From: Marinimicrobium sp050113635 | GTDB taxonomy: Bacteria > Pseudomonadota > Gammaproteobacteria > Pseudomonadales > Cellvibrionaceae | NCBI RefSeq assembly: GCF_050113635.1 | Contig: NZ_JBNJLT010000004.1 | Location: 62,001-126,000 of the forward strand | Direction of reading: 5' to 3' | Length of the DNA stretch: 64,000 nucleotides | Part shown: in pieces, positions 16,376 through 26,467 of the stretch | Position numbering within the stretch: position 1 is the first letter of the stretch | Layout of the letters: each line of letters opens with the position of its first letter | Notes under the pieces: generated by a model | What the model saw: the letters and a program-made list of their open reading frames with translations, nothing else | Databases searched by the model: none | Told to the model about the DNA's origin: nothing | Translations under genes and position numbers: made by a program

Positions 16376-17356
16376 GTGACTTATCGGTTGTTGATTGCAG
16401 GGTTGACTGGATTGGCATTAATGGGGTGTGACACTTCTGAACCTGCCGCATCTGATGTGGGTGCGGCTGCGGAACCTTCAGGAGTGGCGAGGTTCGAGGG
16501 CACCTTTGAACGGGTGGCGCCATGTCCGCCTTATAGTGCTTTGCAAGTGGACATTGTCCCTCGTGATCGAGCCCACAATAAAGTGGCGCTTGTGCGGGCC
16601 GAGGGAGAGAAGGCAGTGTATGGGGTGATTGACCACCTGGAACTGCCGCCGCGTCGTTCCGGCAATGAGTGGGCGCCACAAACAAACGACAAGGGTTGGC
16701 CCATGTACGATTGGCGAACCTACCTTACAAAGAACCCCGGAGTGTTACAGACATCGGAAGGTGATCATCTGCTGCCGGAAGAAGCGGTATTGTCTTACGA
16801 TGTGGCCTCCGAGGGTTTTGTCCTTGAGGGGGATAAGTGGGTATGCGCCAGCGGTGTTGATAACGGACGGGCTGGCGAGAAAGTTGGTCAATTTCGCAAA
16901 CGCGATGATCGTCTTGTGTTGCGCAAGCTGAATGAAGCCATGGTGCCCGGGCGTGCGGTTTTGTACCAGGCGTCGGATCGGAACTACAGAAAAGTGCGAC
17001 GGGAGTATCTGGGTGGTTCGGGCGAGAACGGCGTGACGCCAGGGCATAAAGACAGGAATCGTCACTTGCAGGCTGTGGCGGTATTGATGCAGGAAGATGC
17101 CCGGGGAAAAGTGGCTGGACTGGCCCGTTTAGTGGAGGATCACAGGCCGAGTGATGCCGGGGCAAGACAGCGGTATGATCGGGAGCTTCCCATGTATCTC
17201 GATGCGCTTGCCCGTGCCCATGTGGCTTGGTACGTAGACTCCGCAGACATCAGGCTTGACTGGTTCCACGGCAACTATCCCGAAGGAGAGGCTGACATTA
17301 TGGAGGGTATTCAAGCGCTGGAAGAAGCCTACTCAGCCCTGGCTTCAGAGCAATAA
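16376..17356 (+). CDS. Lipoprotein of unknown function
   Basis: 326 residues from a GTG start at 16376, supported by AGGAGG at 16365-16370. The N-terminus is a lipoprotein signal with lipobox LMGC followed by DTSEP. Asp at +2 would favour inner-membrane retention under the E. coli Lol rule, though this rule varies. The rest is hydrophilic and soluble with no motif I recognise; the C-terminal third looks helical. It shares orientation with the next gene across a 73-nt gap. Confidence 0.7.
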   Translation: MTYRLLIAGLTGLALMGCDTSEPAASDVGAAAEPSGVARFEGTFERVAPCPPYSALQVDIVPRDRAHNKVALVRAEGEKAVYGVIDHLELPPRRSGNEWAPQTNDKGWPMYDWRTYLTKNPGVLQTSEGDHLLPEEAVLSYDVASEGFVLEGDKWVCASGVDNGRAGEKVGQFRKRDDRLVLRKLNEAMVPGRAVLYQASDRNYRKVRREYLGGSGENGVTPGHKDRNRHLQAVAVLMQEDARGKVAGLARLVEDHRPSDAGARQRYDRELPMYLDALARAHVAWYVDSADIRLDWFHGNYPEGEADIMEGIQALEEAYSALASEQ

Positions 17357-17429
17357 AGCCCACTTTACGTATCCAGTACCAGCTTGGCAGAGCGGCTGTG
17401 GGTATTCAGGCGTTAGAGGAGTATCGACA

Positions 17430-18416
17430 ATGATCCGGAAAATGACAAAAACTCTGTTGACCCTGATGCTCGTGCTGGGCGTCATTGTGGTGGGGCTTTG
17501 GTTTTACGCTACTTGGATGCTGGACCAAAGGCTGGCCGTTGCCTCAGAAACCCTGCGAAGCATGGGGGGTGATATGCGTTACGGGAACAGCCGGCTAACG
17601 CTGGATGGCGAGATGCAGGTGGAGCAGGTGCAGTTGCGTTGGCCGGACCAGGCCGAGCCCTATCGCATCGCACAACTGAATCTGGCTTCCGACGGATGGC
17701 TCGGGCTGGCGCGTGCGGCACTGGCGGCGCGTCAGCGCCAGTTACCCGAGGCGCTGCGTTTGCGGATTCAAGGTCTCGAAGTACCCCCTGATTCGGGTTG
17801 GACGCTCCCTGGGACCGGTGAGTTTGCCTCCGCTGGCTGCGCGGAACGCTTGATGTTGAACGCAAATGATCGGCGCCAAATGGGGTATGCGCCGCCGGAG
17901 TTGGACGGAACCCTGCTGTACCGGTTTGTCGGTGCGGGTGAGCGTTTAAAACTTGCACTTGAGCTGGAGTGGCGGCAAGGCTATGAACTGCACTGGGAAC
18001 TGGAAACCACACTTTCTTCCGCGGTTCGTAACCCCTATGCCCTGCCCGGTGCCCTAATGAGCGCGACGCTGGATGAAACGCGCCTGGTGTATCAGGATCG
18101 CGGTTTGACTGAACGGCGCCTGGCTTTTTGTGCCGAGGCGACGGGGCGCTCACGGGAGGACTATCGGCAACACCACGGCCAGGCATGGCAAGCGGTGTGG
18201 GAAAGTGATGGCTTTCACGTCGGTCCGAACCTGAGAGAGGCGTATCAACGGTTTTTGATGGATCCGCGAACGGTGGAGCTGACGATGCGCCCTTCCCGGC
18301 CCTTTTATATGAGTCAGCTGGTGGGGACACCGACCAGCGCCTGGTTGCAGGCGCTGGAACCAAAGCTGTGGGTCAATCGAGCGCCAGTGGAATGGCAACT
18401 GACCGTGCAGGATTGA
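17430..18416 (+). CDS. Single-pass membrane-anchored protein, unknown function
   Basis: 328 residues from ATG 17430 with GAGGAG about 9 nt upstream; an open frame extends to 17256 but overlaps the previous gene. A basic start (MIRKMTKT) is followed by one transmembrane segment (about 8-27). The rest is periplasmic and resembles the long beta-rich repeats of AsmA/DUF945-type proteins, with several L-x-L-x-amphipathic strands. I do not recognise a defined family. It is followed by convergent chitinase. Confidence 0.6.
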   Translation: MIRKMTKTLLTLMLVLGVIVVGLWFYATWMLDQRLAVASETLRSMGGDMRYGNSRLTLDGEMQVEQVQLRWPDQAEPYRIAQLNLASDGWLGLARAALAARQRQLPEALRLRIQGLEVPPDSGWTLPGTGEFASAGCAERLMLNANDRRQMGYAPPELDGTLLYRFVGAGERLKLALELEWRQGYELHWELETTLSSAVRNPYALPGALMSATLDETRLVYQDRGLTERRLAFCAEATGRSREDYRQHHGQAWQAVWESDGFHVGPNLREAYQRFLMDPRTVELTMRPSRPFYMSQLVGTPTSAWLQALEPKLWVNRAPVEWQLTVQD

Positions 18417-18485
18417 TCGCACTGCGTGGTTAAAAACGGTGGTATAACATCGCATTAGCCGAGCGATATTAACGAAGTGACTCGG

Positions 18486-19655
18486 TTATTCAGCAATGGC
18501 ACGAATCAGCTCACCGTCGGTGGTGTCGCCACTGAGCTCCCAGAAAAAGGTGCCGCCCAACTTTTGCTGGCGTACATAATCCATTTTATGGGCGATGGTA
18601 GCGGGCGTGTCATAGCTCCACCACTGGTCGCCGCAGTGGGCGTAGGCTACGCCGCCGACGGTGCCGGTGGCTGGGCAGTTGTCTTTCAGCAGCCGGTAGT
18701 CAGACAGCGCTTCCGACGCCACGCCAGTGGCTTTCCCTCCGGGGGCACTTTGGTTCACGCCGGTCCAGCCTCGGCCGTAAAAACCCAGGCCGAGCAGTAT
18801 TTTGTCATCCGGCACGCCGAGGTTTTTCAGCTGCTGGACACTGGCGTCTCCATAGCGGCCTTCCAGAGGCAGTGCGTCAAAATCAAACAGCGCCGAGTGA
18901 GGTGCCGTGGGGCCGTGTTCCGCCCAGCCGCCAAAATAGTCGTAGGTCATCAGCATATAGAAGTCCACATACTCGGCCGCACCGCCGTAGTCGGCCGCTT
19001 CCAGTGTCTGGCTCCCTGCGCCAATGGCGGCAGTCACCAGATCCTGGCCGAATTCCGCTCGCAAGGCCTGCATCATTTCCCGATACGCATCGAAGCCGCT
19101 CTCATCACAGCTCAGGCCACAGGCATTGGGGTATTCCCAGTCGATATCGATACCGTCGAACACATCCACCCAGCGCGGGTCGGTAACCAGTTCGTGGCAG
19201 GAGCGGGCAAACCGCTCCGGGTTTTCGGCCGCTTCGCCAAAACCGCCCGAGCCCGTCCAGCCGCCGAATGACCAGAGTATTTTGAGGTGGGGGTACAGGG
19301 CTTTCAGCTTTCGGAACTGGCCGAAATGACCGTGCAGCGCCTCTTCGCTCGTGTCCGCCACACCGTCCACGCTTTGGTCAGCGCTGTAGAGGCGCCGGTA
19401 ATCATCGTCGGGGTTGCCGGCGATGCATTCGCCGTTTTGAACATCGCCAAAGGCATAAACAATATGGGTCAGGTGTTTGGCCGAACCACTGGTGTGAATC
19501 TGCTTGACGCGATAATCGCCCCACTGCGTAAAGTAACCAATAATCCGTGAGGCGGAGTCTTCATTGGAAGCCATTGGTGTTGGGGTGGTCGGTGAGGAGC
19601 AGGCAGCGGCTATGAAGAGCGCAGCCAGCGCCCATAGAGAGGTCCAGAGTTTCAT
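18486..19655 (-). CDS. GH18 chitinase lipoprotein
   Basis: 389 residues. Lipoprotein signal with lipobox IAAAC then SSPTTPTP, so anchored in a membrane and possibly displayed at the surface. The catalytic domain starts with RIIGYFTQWGDYRV and contains ILWSFGGWTGS and the GH18 signature DGIDIDWEYP, where the final Glu is the proton donor. MLMTYDYFGGW and GTFFWELSGD complete the barrel motifs. Cys residues around NACGLSCDES and in DNCPAT may form disulfides. It hydrolyses chitin oligomers or polymer. No separate chitin-binding domain is present. Confidence 0.93.
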   Translation of the reverse strand: MKLWTSLWALAALFIAAACSSPTTPTPMASNEDSASRIIGYFTQWGDYRVKQIHTSGSAKHLTHIVYAFGDVQNGECIAGNPDDDYRRLYSADQSVDGVADTSEEALHGHFGQFRKLKALYPHLKILWSFGGWTGSGGFGEAAENPERFARSCHELVTDPRWVDVFDGIDIDWEYPNACGLSCDESGFDAYREMMQALRAEFGQDLVTAAIGAGSQTLEAADYGGAAEYVDFYMLMTYDYFGGWAEHGPTAPHSALFDFDALPLEGRYGDASVQQLKNLGVPDDKILLGLGFYGRGWTGVNQSAPGGKATGVASEALSDYRLLKDNCPATGTVGGVAYAHCGDQWWSYDTPATIAHKMDYVRQQKLGGTFFWELSGDTTDGELIRAIAE

Positions 19656-19945
19656 GGTAGTGAAGGCTCCCGGTTATGTTATGGGTGTTTGGACGTCGCG
19701 GAACATAGGGGGAGTGTCCTGCGGATTGGACAACGTTGTCAAATAAAAGTGGCAGCTTTCCTGGTGGGCCTGTTCGAAAGACGGTGCAGCACTCCGGTGT
19801 GAACGGCTGGGACACTAAGCAGTGAGGACAACAAAAGGACCGCTTTGGTACCATGCGGCTCTTTTGTGCGCCCCGCTTTGCGTTTCTCGTGGTCGGAGCG
19901 GCTGAGGCATACTGTGTACCACCTACCCTGCGGGAATGAAGCTCC
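19656..19945. other. Divergent intergenic region
   Basis: This 290-bp spacer must carry the promoters of the chitinase gene (minus) and the YdjM-like gene (plus). I could not identify convincing -10/-35 pairs, operators or hairpins in it. Confidence 0.5.
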
Positions 19946-20965
19946 ATGGATTCACTGACCCAAATGGCCCTTGGCTCCGCCGTCGGCGTGGCGGTGATGC
20001 GTCGCCGGGTGCCGGTGTGGCGCGCTGCCCTGGCGGGCGCGGTATTTGGCACTCTGCCCGATCTGGATTCGTTCGCGGATTATGGCGATCCAATCAGTAA
20101 CGTCACCTACCATCGCGGCACCAGTCACGCGCTGTTTTACCTCTCGCTCCTGTCACCCCTGCTGGCCTGGCTGGTGACGCGTTGGGCGCCGCCCGGCGGA
20201 TTTCGTCGCTGGTGGCTTGCCATCTGGTTGATTTTGATGACCCATGTGCTGATCGACACCATGACGGTGTACGGCACACAGCTTGGCCACCCGTTTACCG
20301 ATTATCCATTCGGTGTGGCGAGCATGTTCATTATCGATCCACTCTATACGCTGCCTCTCTTGCTGGGACTGGTGTGGGCTTTTCGCGGTCACCGCAGAGC
20401 GAACGACGTAGCGCTGGCGCTGACGTCGGCCTACTTGCTGTGGAGCGTGCTGGCTCAGGCGTGGGTCACGCACAAGGTGGAACGGCAGATAGCGTTCCTT
20501 GAATCGTCACCGGAGCAGGTTCTAGTGACCCCAACGGCGTTCAACACCCTGCTGTGGCGAGTGTTGGTGGTTGGGCCGGAGGATTACTGGGAAGGTTTTT
20601 ACGCCCTGGCCGATGGTGACCGACCGATTCATTTTGATCGGTTTGATCGGGGTATGGAGCACTTCCCGGCCGTGTCCGGGGAGTGGGGCGTGCAACGGGT
20701 GGCCTGGTTCAGTAAAGGGTTGTTCAAGCTGCAAGTGGTGGATGATCGTTTGCGGGTGACCGACCTGCGGATGGGCCAGGAACCTTTCTACAGCTTCAAT
20801 TTTGTGGTGGCCGAGCGCAATGACACCGGCACCTGGCAAACCGTGCCCGCCGAGCTGGAGATAGAGCGACCGGATATTGCGGCGGGGCTGAGCTGGATTG
20901 CCGAGCGGGCGCTGGGCGGACCTCTTCCGCCACCACGGGGTGAGCTGACGGAGCCTGCGCCGTGA
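19946..20965 (+). CDS. YdjM-like membrane-bound metal-dependent hydrolase (DUF457)
   Basis: 339 residues. It starts MDSLTQMALGSAVGVAVM and carries the conserved FGTLPDLDSF and YHRGTSHAL motifs whose Asp and His residues are the presumed metal ligands. Four to five hydrophobic segments (about residues 50-170) place it in the inner membrane; the C-terminal about 170 residues are soluble. The family is related to E. coli YdjM. Substrate unknown. Its end overlaps the tlyA-like gene by 4 nt, so they are translationally coupled. Confidence 0.85.
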   Translation: MDSLTQMALGSAVGVAVMRRRVPVWRAALAGAVFGTLPDLDSFADYGDPISNVTYHRGTSHALFYLSLLSPLLAWLVTRWAPPGGFRRWWLAIWLILMTHVLIDTMTVYGTQLGHPFTDYPFGVASMFIIDPLYTLPLLLGLVWAFRGHRRANDVALALTSAYLLWSVLAQAWVTHKVERQIAFLESSPEQVLVTPTAFNTLLWRVLVVGPEDYWEGFYALADGDRPIHFDRFDRGMEHFPAVSGEWGVQRVAWFSKGLFKLQVVDDRLRVTDLRMGQEPFYSFNFVVAERNDTGTWQTVPAELEIERPDIAAGLSWIAERALGGPLPPPRGELTEPAP

Positions 20966-21753
20966 GTGCTGCGGAGCTGGAACGTCTGGATAAGCTGCTG
21001 GTGGCACGCGGGCTGGCGGATACTCGCACCCGCGCGCAACGGTTAATCGAGGCCGGCCGGGTACGGGTTCAACTGGCCGGGCGGTGGCAGGTGCAACACA
21101 AGCCTGGCGTAAAACTGCCAATGGATGTGGCACTGGAAGTGGAGCCAGCGGCAGAGGATGAGTTTGTATCGCGGGGCGGGATCAAGTTGCGCGGTGCGCT
21201 GGAAGGGGCCGCCCTCGATGTGGCGGGCTGGACGGCGTTGGACATCGGCCAGTCCACAGGCGGGTTTACCGACTGTTTACTCCGTCAGGGCGCCGCCCGG
21301 GTCGTGGGGGTGGATGTCGGGCGGGATCAACTGGCCCCGGCGTTGCGGAAACACCCAAAGGTGGTTTGCCATGAAGGCATCAACGCTCGCCAATTGCCGA
21401 CAGACCGGCTGCTGGCAGAGGCTCCCGACGGGTTTGATCTGGCGGTGATGGACGTGTCCTTTATCTCGCAAACCTTGATTTTGCCCGGTATAGCGCCGCT
21501 GCTCCGGTCGGGAGGTTGGCTGGTCAGCCTGGTGAAGCCCCAGTTCGAAGTGGGTCGCGACGGAATCGGTAAAGGGGGAATTGTGCGCGACGCTCGTCTT
21601 TACAAGGAGGTGGAGGCGCAGATTTGTCACTGCTGTCGGGAGTCAGGTCTTGAAGTAAATGCTTACTTCGGCAGTCCAATCACCGGTGGTGATGGCAACC
21701 GGGAGTTTTTTGTGGTGGCGCGTAAAACCGGTGAACCGGCGGCAAAGGCGTAG
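20962..21753 (+). CDS. tlyA: TlyA-family rRNA 2'-O-methyltransferase
   Basis: 263 residues, GTG start within a GTGA overlap. N-terminal S4 RNA-binding domain (RLDKLLVARGLADTRTRAQR) is followed by an FtsJ-like Rossmann methyltransferase with the SAM motif DIGQSTGGFTDCLL and catalytic-tetrad contexts including MDVSFISQ and LVKPQFEVGR. TlyA enzymes methylate ribose in rRNA (the mycobacterial form acts on 16S and 23S); the old name hemolysin A is misleading. The family name is secure, the exact target nucleotide is not. Confidence 0.92.
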   Translation: MSAAELERLDKLLVARGLADTRTRAQRLIEAGRVRVQLAGRWQVQHKPGVKLPMDVALEVEPAAEDEFVSRGGIKLRGALEGAALDVAGWTALDIGQSTGGFTDCLLRQGAARVVGVDVGRDQLAPALRKHPKVVCHEGINARQLPTDRLLAEAPDGFDLAVMDVSFISQTLILPGIAPLLRSGGWLVSLVKPQFEVGRDGIGKGGIVRDARLYKEVEAQICHCCRESGLEVNAYFGSPITGGDGNREFFVVARKTGEPAAKA

Positions 21754-21854
21754 GAATCTGCGCCCAACTCCCCTATACTCGCTCGTGGTCGATACAACCA
21801 AGAGGTTGCGGTCGAAGTACTGAGAACCCTATATATAAAAGATGTGAGAAGGCA

Positions 21855-24800
21855 ATGAAACAACCAGAGTCCCTAATCGGTCGACCGCTATTGGCGGTCT
21901 CACTGTCCGTGTTGCTTGCAGCCTGTGCACCGGACGACAACGCCTCTGCTCCCGCTGATACCTCCGCGAAAACTAATGCGTCTTCTACCAGTGCGGGTGC
22001 AGAGTCGGTGGCGTCTTTGAGTGACGCCGACGCGGCGGTTACCACCTTGAGTGATGCGGACGTTGAGTCGGCGCACGGGAAAGTCCTGAGCCAAATGAAT
22101 CTGCAAACCCCGGACGGGCTGACGGTGGACCTGTGGGCGTCCGAAAAACTGCTGGCGGACCCGGTGGCCATCAGTGTCGATTATCAAGGGCGTGTGTGGG
22201 CGGCGGTCACTCGCCGTAGTAATAACTCAGAGTTTGATATTCGTCGCTATCCCACCTGGGAAGATCCTTCCATGACGTTCGACAGCGTGGAGGACCGGCG
22301 AGCCTTCCTGCACGAGGAGCTGGCCCCGGAAAAGAGCGACCAGAACACTTGGATGCCGGACCGCAACGACGACGGTTCCCACGACTGGCGTGACCTGGCC
22401 GTTGTGAAAGAAGAAGTTGTGCTGCTGGAAGATACCACAGGTAACGGTAAGGCTAACCAGAGCCGCACCTTCCTGAAGGACTTCAACAGCGAAGTGACGG
22501 ATGTGCTCGGCGGCATCTATTACCACAATGAGTTGAACGACCTGTTTCTCGCAGTGGCGCCGAATGCCTGGCGTGTGAAAGACACTGACGGGGACCTCAA
22601 GGCCGATACCAAGCAAGCGATTTCCGACGGTTTTGCCATCCACATCGGGTTCAGTGGTCACGGTATGTCCGGTGTCACACTGGGGCCAGACGGCCGAATT
22701 TACTACGGGATTGGCGACGTTAGCGCCAATATCGCCGATGTTGACGGTAATGAGCACTACTATCCCAACCAGGGCGTTATTGTGCGCAGCGAACCGGATG
22801 GCAGCAACTTTGAAATTTTCGCCCACGGTGTACGCAACACTCACGAATTCACGTTCGACCAGTACGGTAATTTGATTACCGTTGATAACGACGGGGATCA
22901 TGAGGGTGAATACGAGCGCGTTCTCTACGTTATCGATGGTTCCGATACCGGTTGGCGCACCAACTGGCAATTGGGTAAATACAACGATCCGAAAAACAAC
23001 ACCTATAAAGTGTGGATGGACGAAGATTACTTCACACCGCGCTTCGGCGAGCAGTCCGCCCATATTTTACCGCCGATTGCGCCCTACCACGCCGGCCCTA
23101 CCGGCATGGTCTTCAACCCCGGTACCGCCCTGGGCGAAGAGTGGCAAAACCACTTCCTGGTGGCGGAGTTCGTCGGCTCGGCGGCCCGCTCCGGGGTGAA
23201 CGCTTTTACGTTGGAACCCAAAGGCGCTTCCTTTGAGCTGTCGAGTGACGAGAATATTTTCCGTGGTGCCCAGGTGACCGGCCTGGATTTCGGACCGGAC
23301 GGTGCGCTGTATATGGCGGACTGGATTGAGGGCTGGGGCATCAACGGCAAGGGCCGCGTCTGGAAGCTCGATGTGACTGAGCCGAACCAGGACCAGCGAG
23401 CGGCCACTCAGGGATTGCTGGAAAGCGACTTCAGCGAACTTGACACCGCCGCACTGCGCGAGCACCTGAGCCATGCCGATATGCGTGTCCGCCAGCGGGC
23501 GCAGTTGACGCTGGCCGCTCGCGAGGATGAAGAGACCCTGCTGTCCGTGGCGACCGAGAGTGACCACCAACTGGCCCGGATACACGCCATTTGGGGCCTC
23601 GGCCAACTGACGCGGCAGGACGAGAGCCGCTCCGCCGTGCTGTTGCCACTGCTGAGCGACGCCGACGCCGAAATCCGCGCCCAGGTGGCCGAGGTGCTGG
23701 GTGACGTGGCCTATGCGGGCGCGCGCGAACAGTTGTTGCCGCTGCTGGGGGATGATAACGCCCGGGTGCGCTTCTTTGCCGCTCAGGCGCTGGGTCGGAT
23801 TGGCAATACCGATGACCAGCCCGCTCTGGTCGACATGTTGGCCGCCAACGATGATGACGATGTTTACCTGCGCCAGGTCGGCGCGATTGCCCTCGCGCGT
23901 TTGGGTGACGAACAGGCGTTGGCCGCGCTGGAAAGCCATGACTCTGAGGCGGTTCGCGTGGCGGCTGTCGTTGCGTTAAAGCGCCTTGAGAGCCCGGAAC
24001 TCGCTCGTTTTCTCGATGATGACAGCGAGTATGTGGTCACCAACGCCGCGCGCGGCATCGGTGACGACACGCAAATAACAGAAGCGCTGCCGGCTCTGGC
24101 CGAGCTGCTTGGCACCACTGAATTCACCAACGAACCGCTGTTGCGCCGCGTTATCAATGCCAACGTCTATGTGGGCGGTGACGCTTCTGTGGAACGGCTG
24201 CTGAACTTCGCGCAACGCGAGGCCGCCGATGGCGCTTTGCGGGCCGAAGCCATTGATGCCCTGGCCGTATGGGCAGACGGCTCCGTTTATGACCGGGTGA
24301 CCGGCCGCTACCGTGGCCCCATCAGCCATCCGCAAGACGAAGCTGCAGAACCACTGGCCGAGCGCTCGGCAGCATTGCTAAAAGACGGTAATCCCGACGT
24401 GCGGGCCGCGGCCGCCAACGCTTTGGCCACGCTGGAGATTGAGGCCGCCACCGAGGCGCTGGTTTCCGCTTTGGAAGACGACGCCAGCCCCATCGTGCGC
24501 GCTGCAGCGCTGCAGGCGTTGTTCGATCTGGGTTATACCGACATGGGTAAAGCCGCGTTGACCGCCACCAATGATGCCGACACCGATGTGCGCATGGCCG
24601 CTTTGGCCCTGTTGCCAGAGCTGGACATTCCCACCGAACAGGTGGTGGAACTGCACCGGCTGCTATTGGAGAACGGTTCGCTGCCGGAACAGCAAGCGGC
24701 TTACCGCTCGCTGGCCAACGTGGATCACGCCAGTGCCCATGCCCTGCTGGGTGAATCTCTGGCCGCGCTGCGTGAAGACGCACTGCCTGCCGGCGTTCAG

Positions 24801-25358
24801 CTGGATGTGATTGAGGCGGTAGAGGCAAGCGGCAACGCTGAACTGAAAGCGGAGCTGGACGCCTACGAGGCGGCCAAAGATCAAAGCGATCCGTTGACTG
24901 TTTACCGTGAAGCGCTGGAGGGCGGCAATGCCACCAATGGCATGAACCTCTTCCGCTACAGCAACAGTGCTCAGTGCATTCGCTGCCATATGATTGGCCA
25001 TCGAGGTGCCCACGTGGGTCCGGAGCTGACCCATATCGGGGATGTTCTCACTCGCGAGCAGCTGCTTGAAGCACTGGTAGATCCGGGTGCCCGGGTGCCG
25101 GCGGGTTTTGGCCGCATTTCCGTCACTCTCGACAACGGCCAGACGGTCAGCGGCTTTTTTGAAGCGGAGACCGACGATACCCTGACCATTGTGGACGGTG
25201 ACACCACCTCTGAAGTGGCTAAGGCGGATGTGGTGGAAACCGAGTATTCCGGCTCTGGCATGCCACCGATGGGTTATATGCTGGATCGTGGGCAGATTCG
25301 TGACATTGTCGCTTATTTGGCGACTTTGCCGGCTGAAGAGGAAAATGAAGGCCATTAG
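21855..25358 (+). CDS. Lipoprotein: beta-propeller, HEAT repeats and cytochrome c domain
   Basis: 1167 residues. Lipoprotein signal with lipobox LLAAC (Cys24). A six-bladed PQQ/sorbosone-dehydrogenase-like propeller spans about 80-510 (TPDGLTVDLWASEKLLADP, GHGMSGVTLGPDGRIYYGIG, VTGLDFGPDGALYMADW). Residues about 530-1000 are HEAT-type helical repeats rich in Ala, Asp and Glu. The end is a c-type cytochrome with one CxxCH (CIRCH, about residue 1041) and a distal Met in SGMPPMGYM. This matches the PVC-type heme-binding CxxCH protein architecture common in Planctomycetes. Probably a periplasmic electron-transferring dehydrogenase; substrate unknown. Confidence 0.85.
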   Translation: MKQPESLIGRPLLAVSLSVLLAACAPDDNASAPADTSAKTNASSTSAGAESVASLSDADAAVTTLSDADVESAHGKVLSQMNLQTPDGLTVDLWASEKLLADPVAISVDYQGRVWAAVTRRSNNSEFDIRRYPTWEDPSMTFDSVEDRRAFLHEELAPEKSDQNTWMPDRNDDGSHDWRDLAVVKEEVVLLEDTTGNGKANQSRTFLKDFNSEVTDVLGGIYYHNELNDLFLAVAPNAWRVKDTDGDLKADTKQAISDGFAIHIGFSGHGMSGVTLGPDGRIYYGIGDVSANIADVDGNEHYYPNQGVIVRSEPDGSNFEIFAHGVRNTHEFTFDQYGNLITVDNDGDHEGEYERVLYVIDGSDTGWRTNWQLGKYNDPKNNTYKVWMDEDYFTPRFGEQSAHILPPIAPYHAGPTGMVFNPGTALGEEWQNHFLVAEFVGSAARSGVNAFTLEPKGASFELSSDENIFRGAQVTGLDFGPDGALYMADWIEGWGINGKGRVWKLDVTEPNQDQRAATQGLLESDFSELDTAALREHLSHADMRVRQRAQLTLAAREDEETLLSVATESDHQLARIHAIWGLGQLTRQDESRSAVLLPLLSDADAEIRAQVAEVLGDVAYAGAREQLLPLLGDDNARVRFFAAQALGRIGNTDDQPALVDMLAANDDDDVYLRQVGAIALARLGDEQALAALESHDSEAVRVAAVVALKRLESPELARFLDDDSEYVVTNAARGIGDDTQITEALPALAELLGTTEFTNEPLLRRVINANVYVGGDASVERLLNFAQREAADGALRAEAIDALAVWADGSVYDRVTGRYRGPISHPQDEAAEPLAERSAALLKDGNPDVRAAAANALATLEIEAATEALVSALEDDASPIVRAAALQALFDLGYTDMGKAALTATNDADTDVRMAALALLPELDIPTEQVVELHRLLLENGSLPEQQAAYRSLANVDHASAHALLGESLAALREDALPAGVQLDVIEAVEASGNAELKAELDAYEAAKDQSDPLTVYREALEGGNATNGMNLFRYSNSAQCIRCHMIGHRGAHVGPELTHIGDVLTREQLLEALVDPGARVPAGFGRISVTLDNGQTVSGFFEAETDDTLTIVDGDTTSEVAKADVVETEYSGSGMPPMGYMLDRGQIRDIVAYLATLPAEEENEGH

Positions 25359-25366
25359 TCGGTTTT

Positions 25367-25394
25367 ACGGCCCCCGCCAGCGCGCGGGGGCCGT
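25367..25394 (+). terminator. Rho-independent terminator
   Basis: ACGGCCCCCGC (25367-25377) pairs perfectly with GCGGGGGCCGT (25384-25394) across a 6-nt loop. It follows the propeller/cytochrome gene. The T-tract is poor (TATCTA). Confidence 0.7.
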
Positions 25395-25447
25395 TATCTA
25401 CTGATATACTCAGGCCGTAGACCGTTCCGGGACTCAGTAAGGACTCT

Positions 25448-26467
25448 ATGGCCACACCCCTCCTGATCTGCGACGACTCGCTGGTCGCGCGTAAGCAAAT
25501 GCTTCGAGCACTACCGCCAGACTGGGATGTCGTGGTGAGCTTTGCCAGTGATGGTGAAGAGTGCCTGCATCGCCTTGAGCAAGGCGATGGCGATATCCTG
25601 ATTCTGGATCTTAATATGCCGAATTTGGACGGCTACGCCGTTCTGCAGGCGATTAAAGAACGGCAAGCTTCCACGATTGTGATAGTCGTCTCCGGGGACA
25701 TCCAGCCAGAAGCCGAGCGGCGGGTTCTGGCACTGGGCGCCATGCGCATGATGACCAAACCGGTGGATCCTGCCGCTTTGCGTCTGATGTTGATGGAGTT
25801 CGGCCTCTACCACCCCTCCGAAACCAACCGACTCACCCTCAATGCCCGCGATATCATCCCCGGCACCACTTGGCAGGAAGTGCTGCAGGAGCAGTCCAAC
25901 ATCGCCATGGGGCAGGCAGGTGACTTGCTGGCACGGTTGCTGGGCGTCTTCGTGGAGTTATCCGTACCCCGGGTCGACGAACTCAGTGCCGGTGAGTTGA
26001 GCATGGCGCTGGCCGCCGGAAGTCAGGAGCATACCTGGTCCGGAGTGTGCCAGGGGTTTATCGGTGGGGGGCTGGCCGGCGAAGTGCTGTTGCTGTTTGC
26101 CGATAGCAGCATTGATGACATGAGCCGTCTGCTGGGCTACACCAACGAAGAGACCGACCACAGAGAGCTGGAAGTCCTGATGGACCTGTCCGGCATTCTG
26201 GCCGGCGCCTTCCTCAAGGGGCTGGGCGAACAGCTCAATCTGTCGCCACGCATTACCACCCCCGTTGTGTTGGGAACGCACGTCACGGCGGACAATCTGA
26301 TGCAACGCAGCCATACCCGGGGGCCAACCCTCACCATTGAGGTCTCTTTTGCCATCGAGGGGTACAGCATTGTGGGCAACCTGTTGTTGCTGTTTACCGA
26401 AGACTCACTGCCCCGCCTTAAGGAAATTCTGGAATACCTTCGTCCCGAAGTAGAGGAGGCGGTTTGA
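25448..26467 (+). CDS. Response regulator with CheC-like output domain
   Basis: 339 residues. Receiver domain at about 1-120 with the acidic DD after ICDD, phosphoacceptor Asp in DILILDLNMPNLDGY and Lys in MMTKPVD. The C-terminal half (about 145-335) resembles CheC/CheX phosphatases (LAGEVLLLF and the helix MDLSGILAGAFLKGL). In active CheC/CheX proteins that helix begins E-x-x-N; here the Glu is Asp and the Asn position is Gly, so phosphatase activity may be lost. The stop overlaps the start of the next gene by 4 nt, which pairs it with a diguanylate cyclase. Confidence 0.85.
   Translation: MATPLLICDDSLVARKQMLRALPPDWDVVVSFASDGEECLHRLEQGDGDILILDLNMPNLDGYAVLQAIKERQASTIVIVVSGDIQPEAERRVLALGAMRMMTKPVDPAALRLMLMEFGLYHPSETNRLTLNARDIIPGTTWQEVLQEQSNIAMGQAGDLLARLLGVFVELSVPRVDELSAGELSMALAAGSQEHTWSGVCQGFIGGGLAGEVLLLFADSSIDDMSRLLGYTNEETDHRELEVLMDLSGILAGAFLKGLGEQLNLSPRITTPVVLGTHVTADNLMQRSHTRGPTLTIEVSFAIEGYSIVGNLLLLFTEDSLPRLKEILEYLRPEVEEAV

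Noticed and set aside
22227..23063. Antisense open frame of 278 codons within the propeller gene
   Set aside because: Shadow of a strongly supported lipoprotein gene; no family features.
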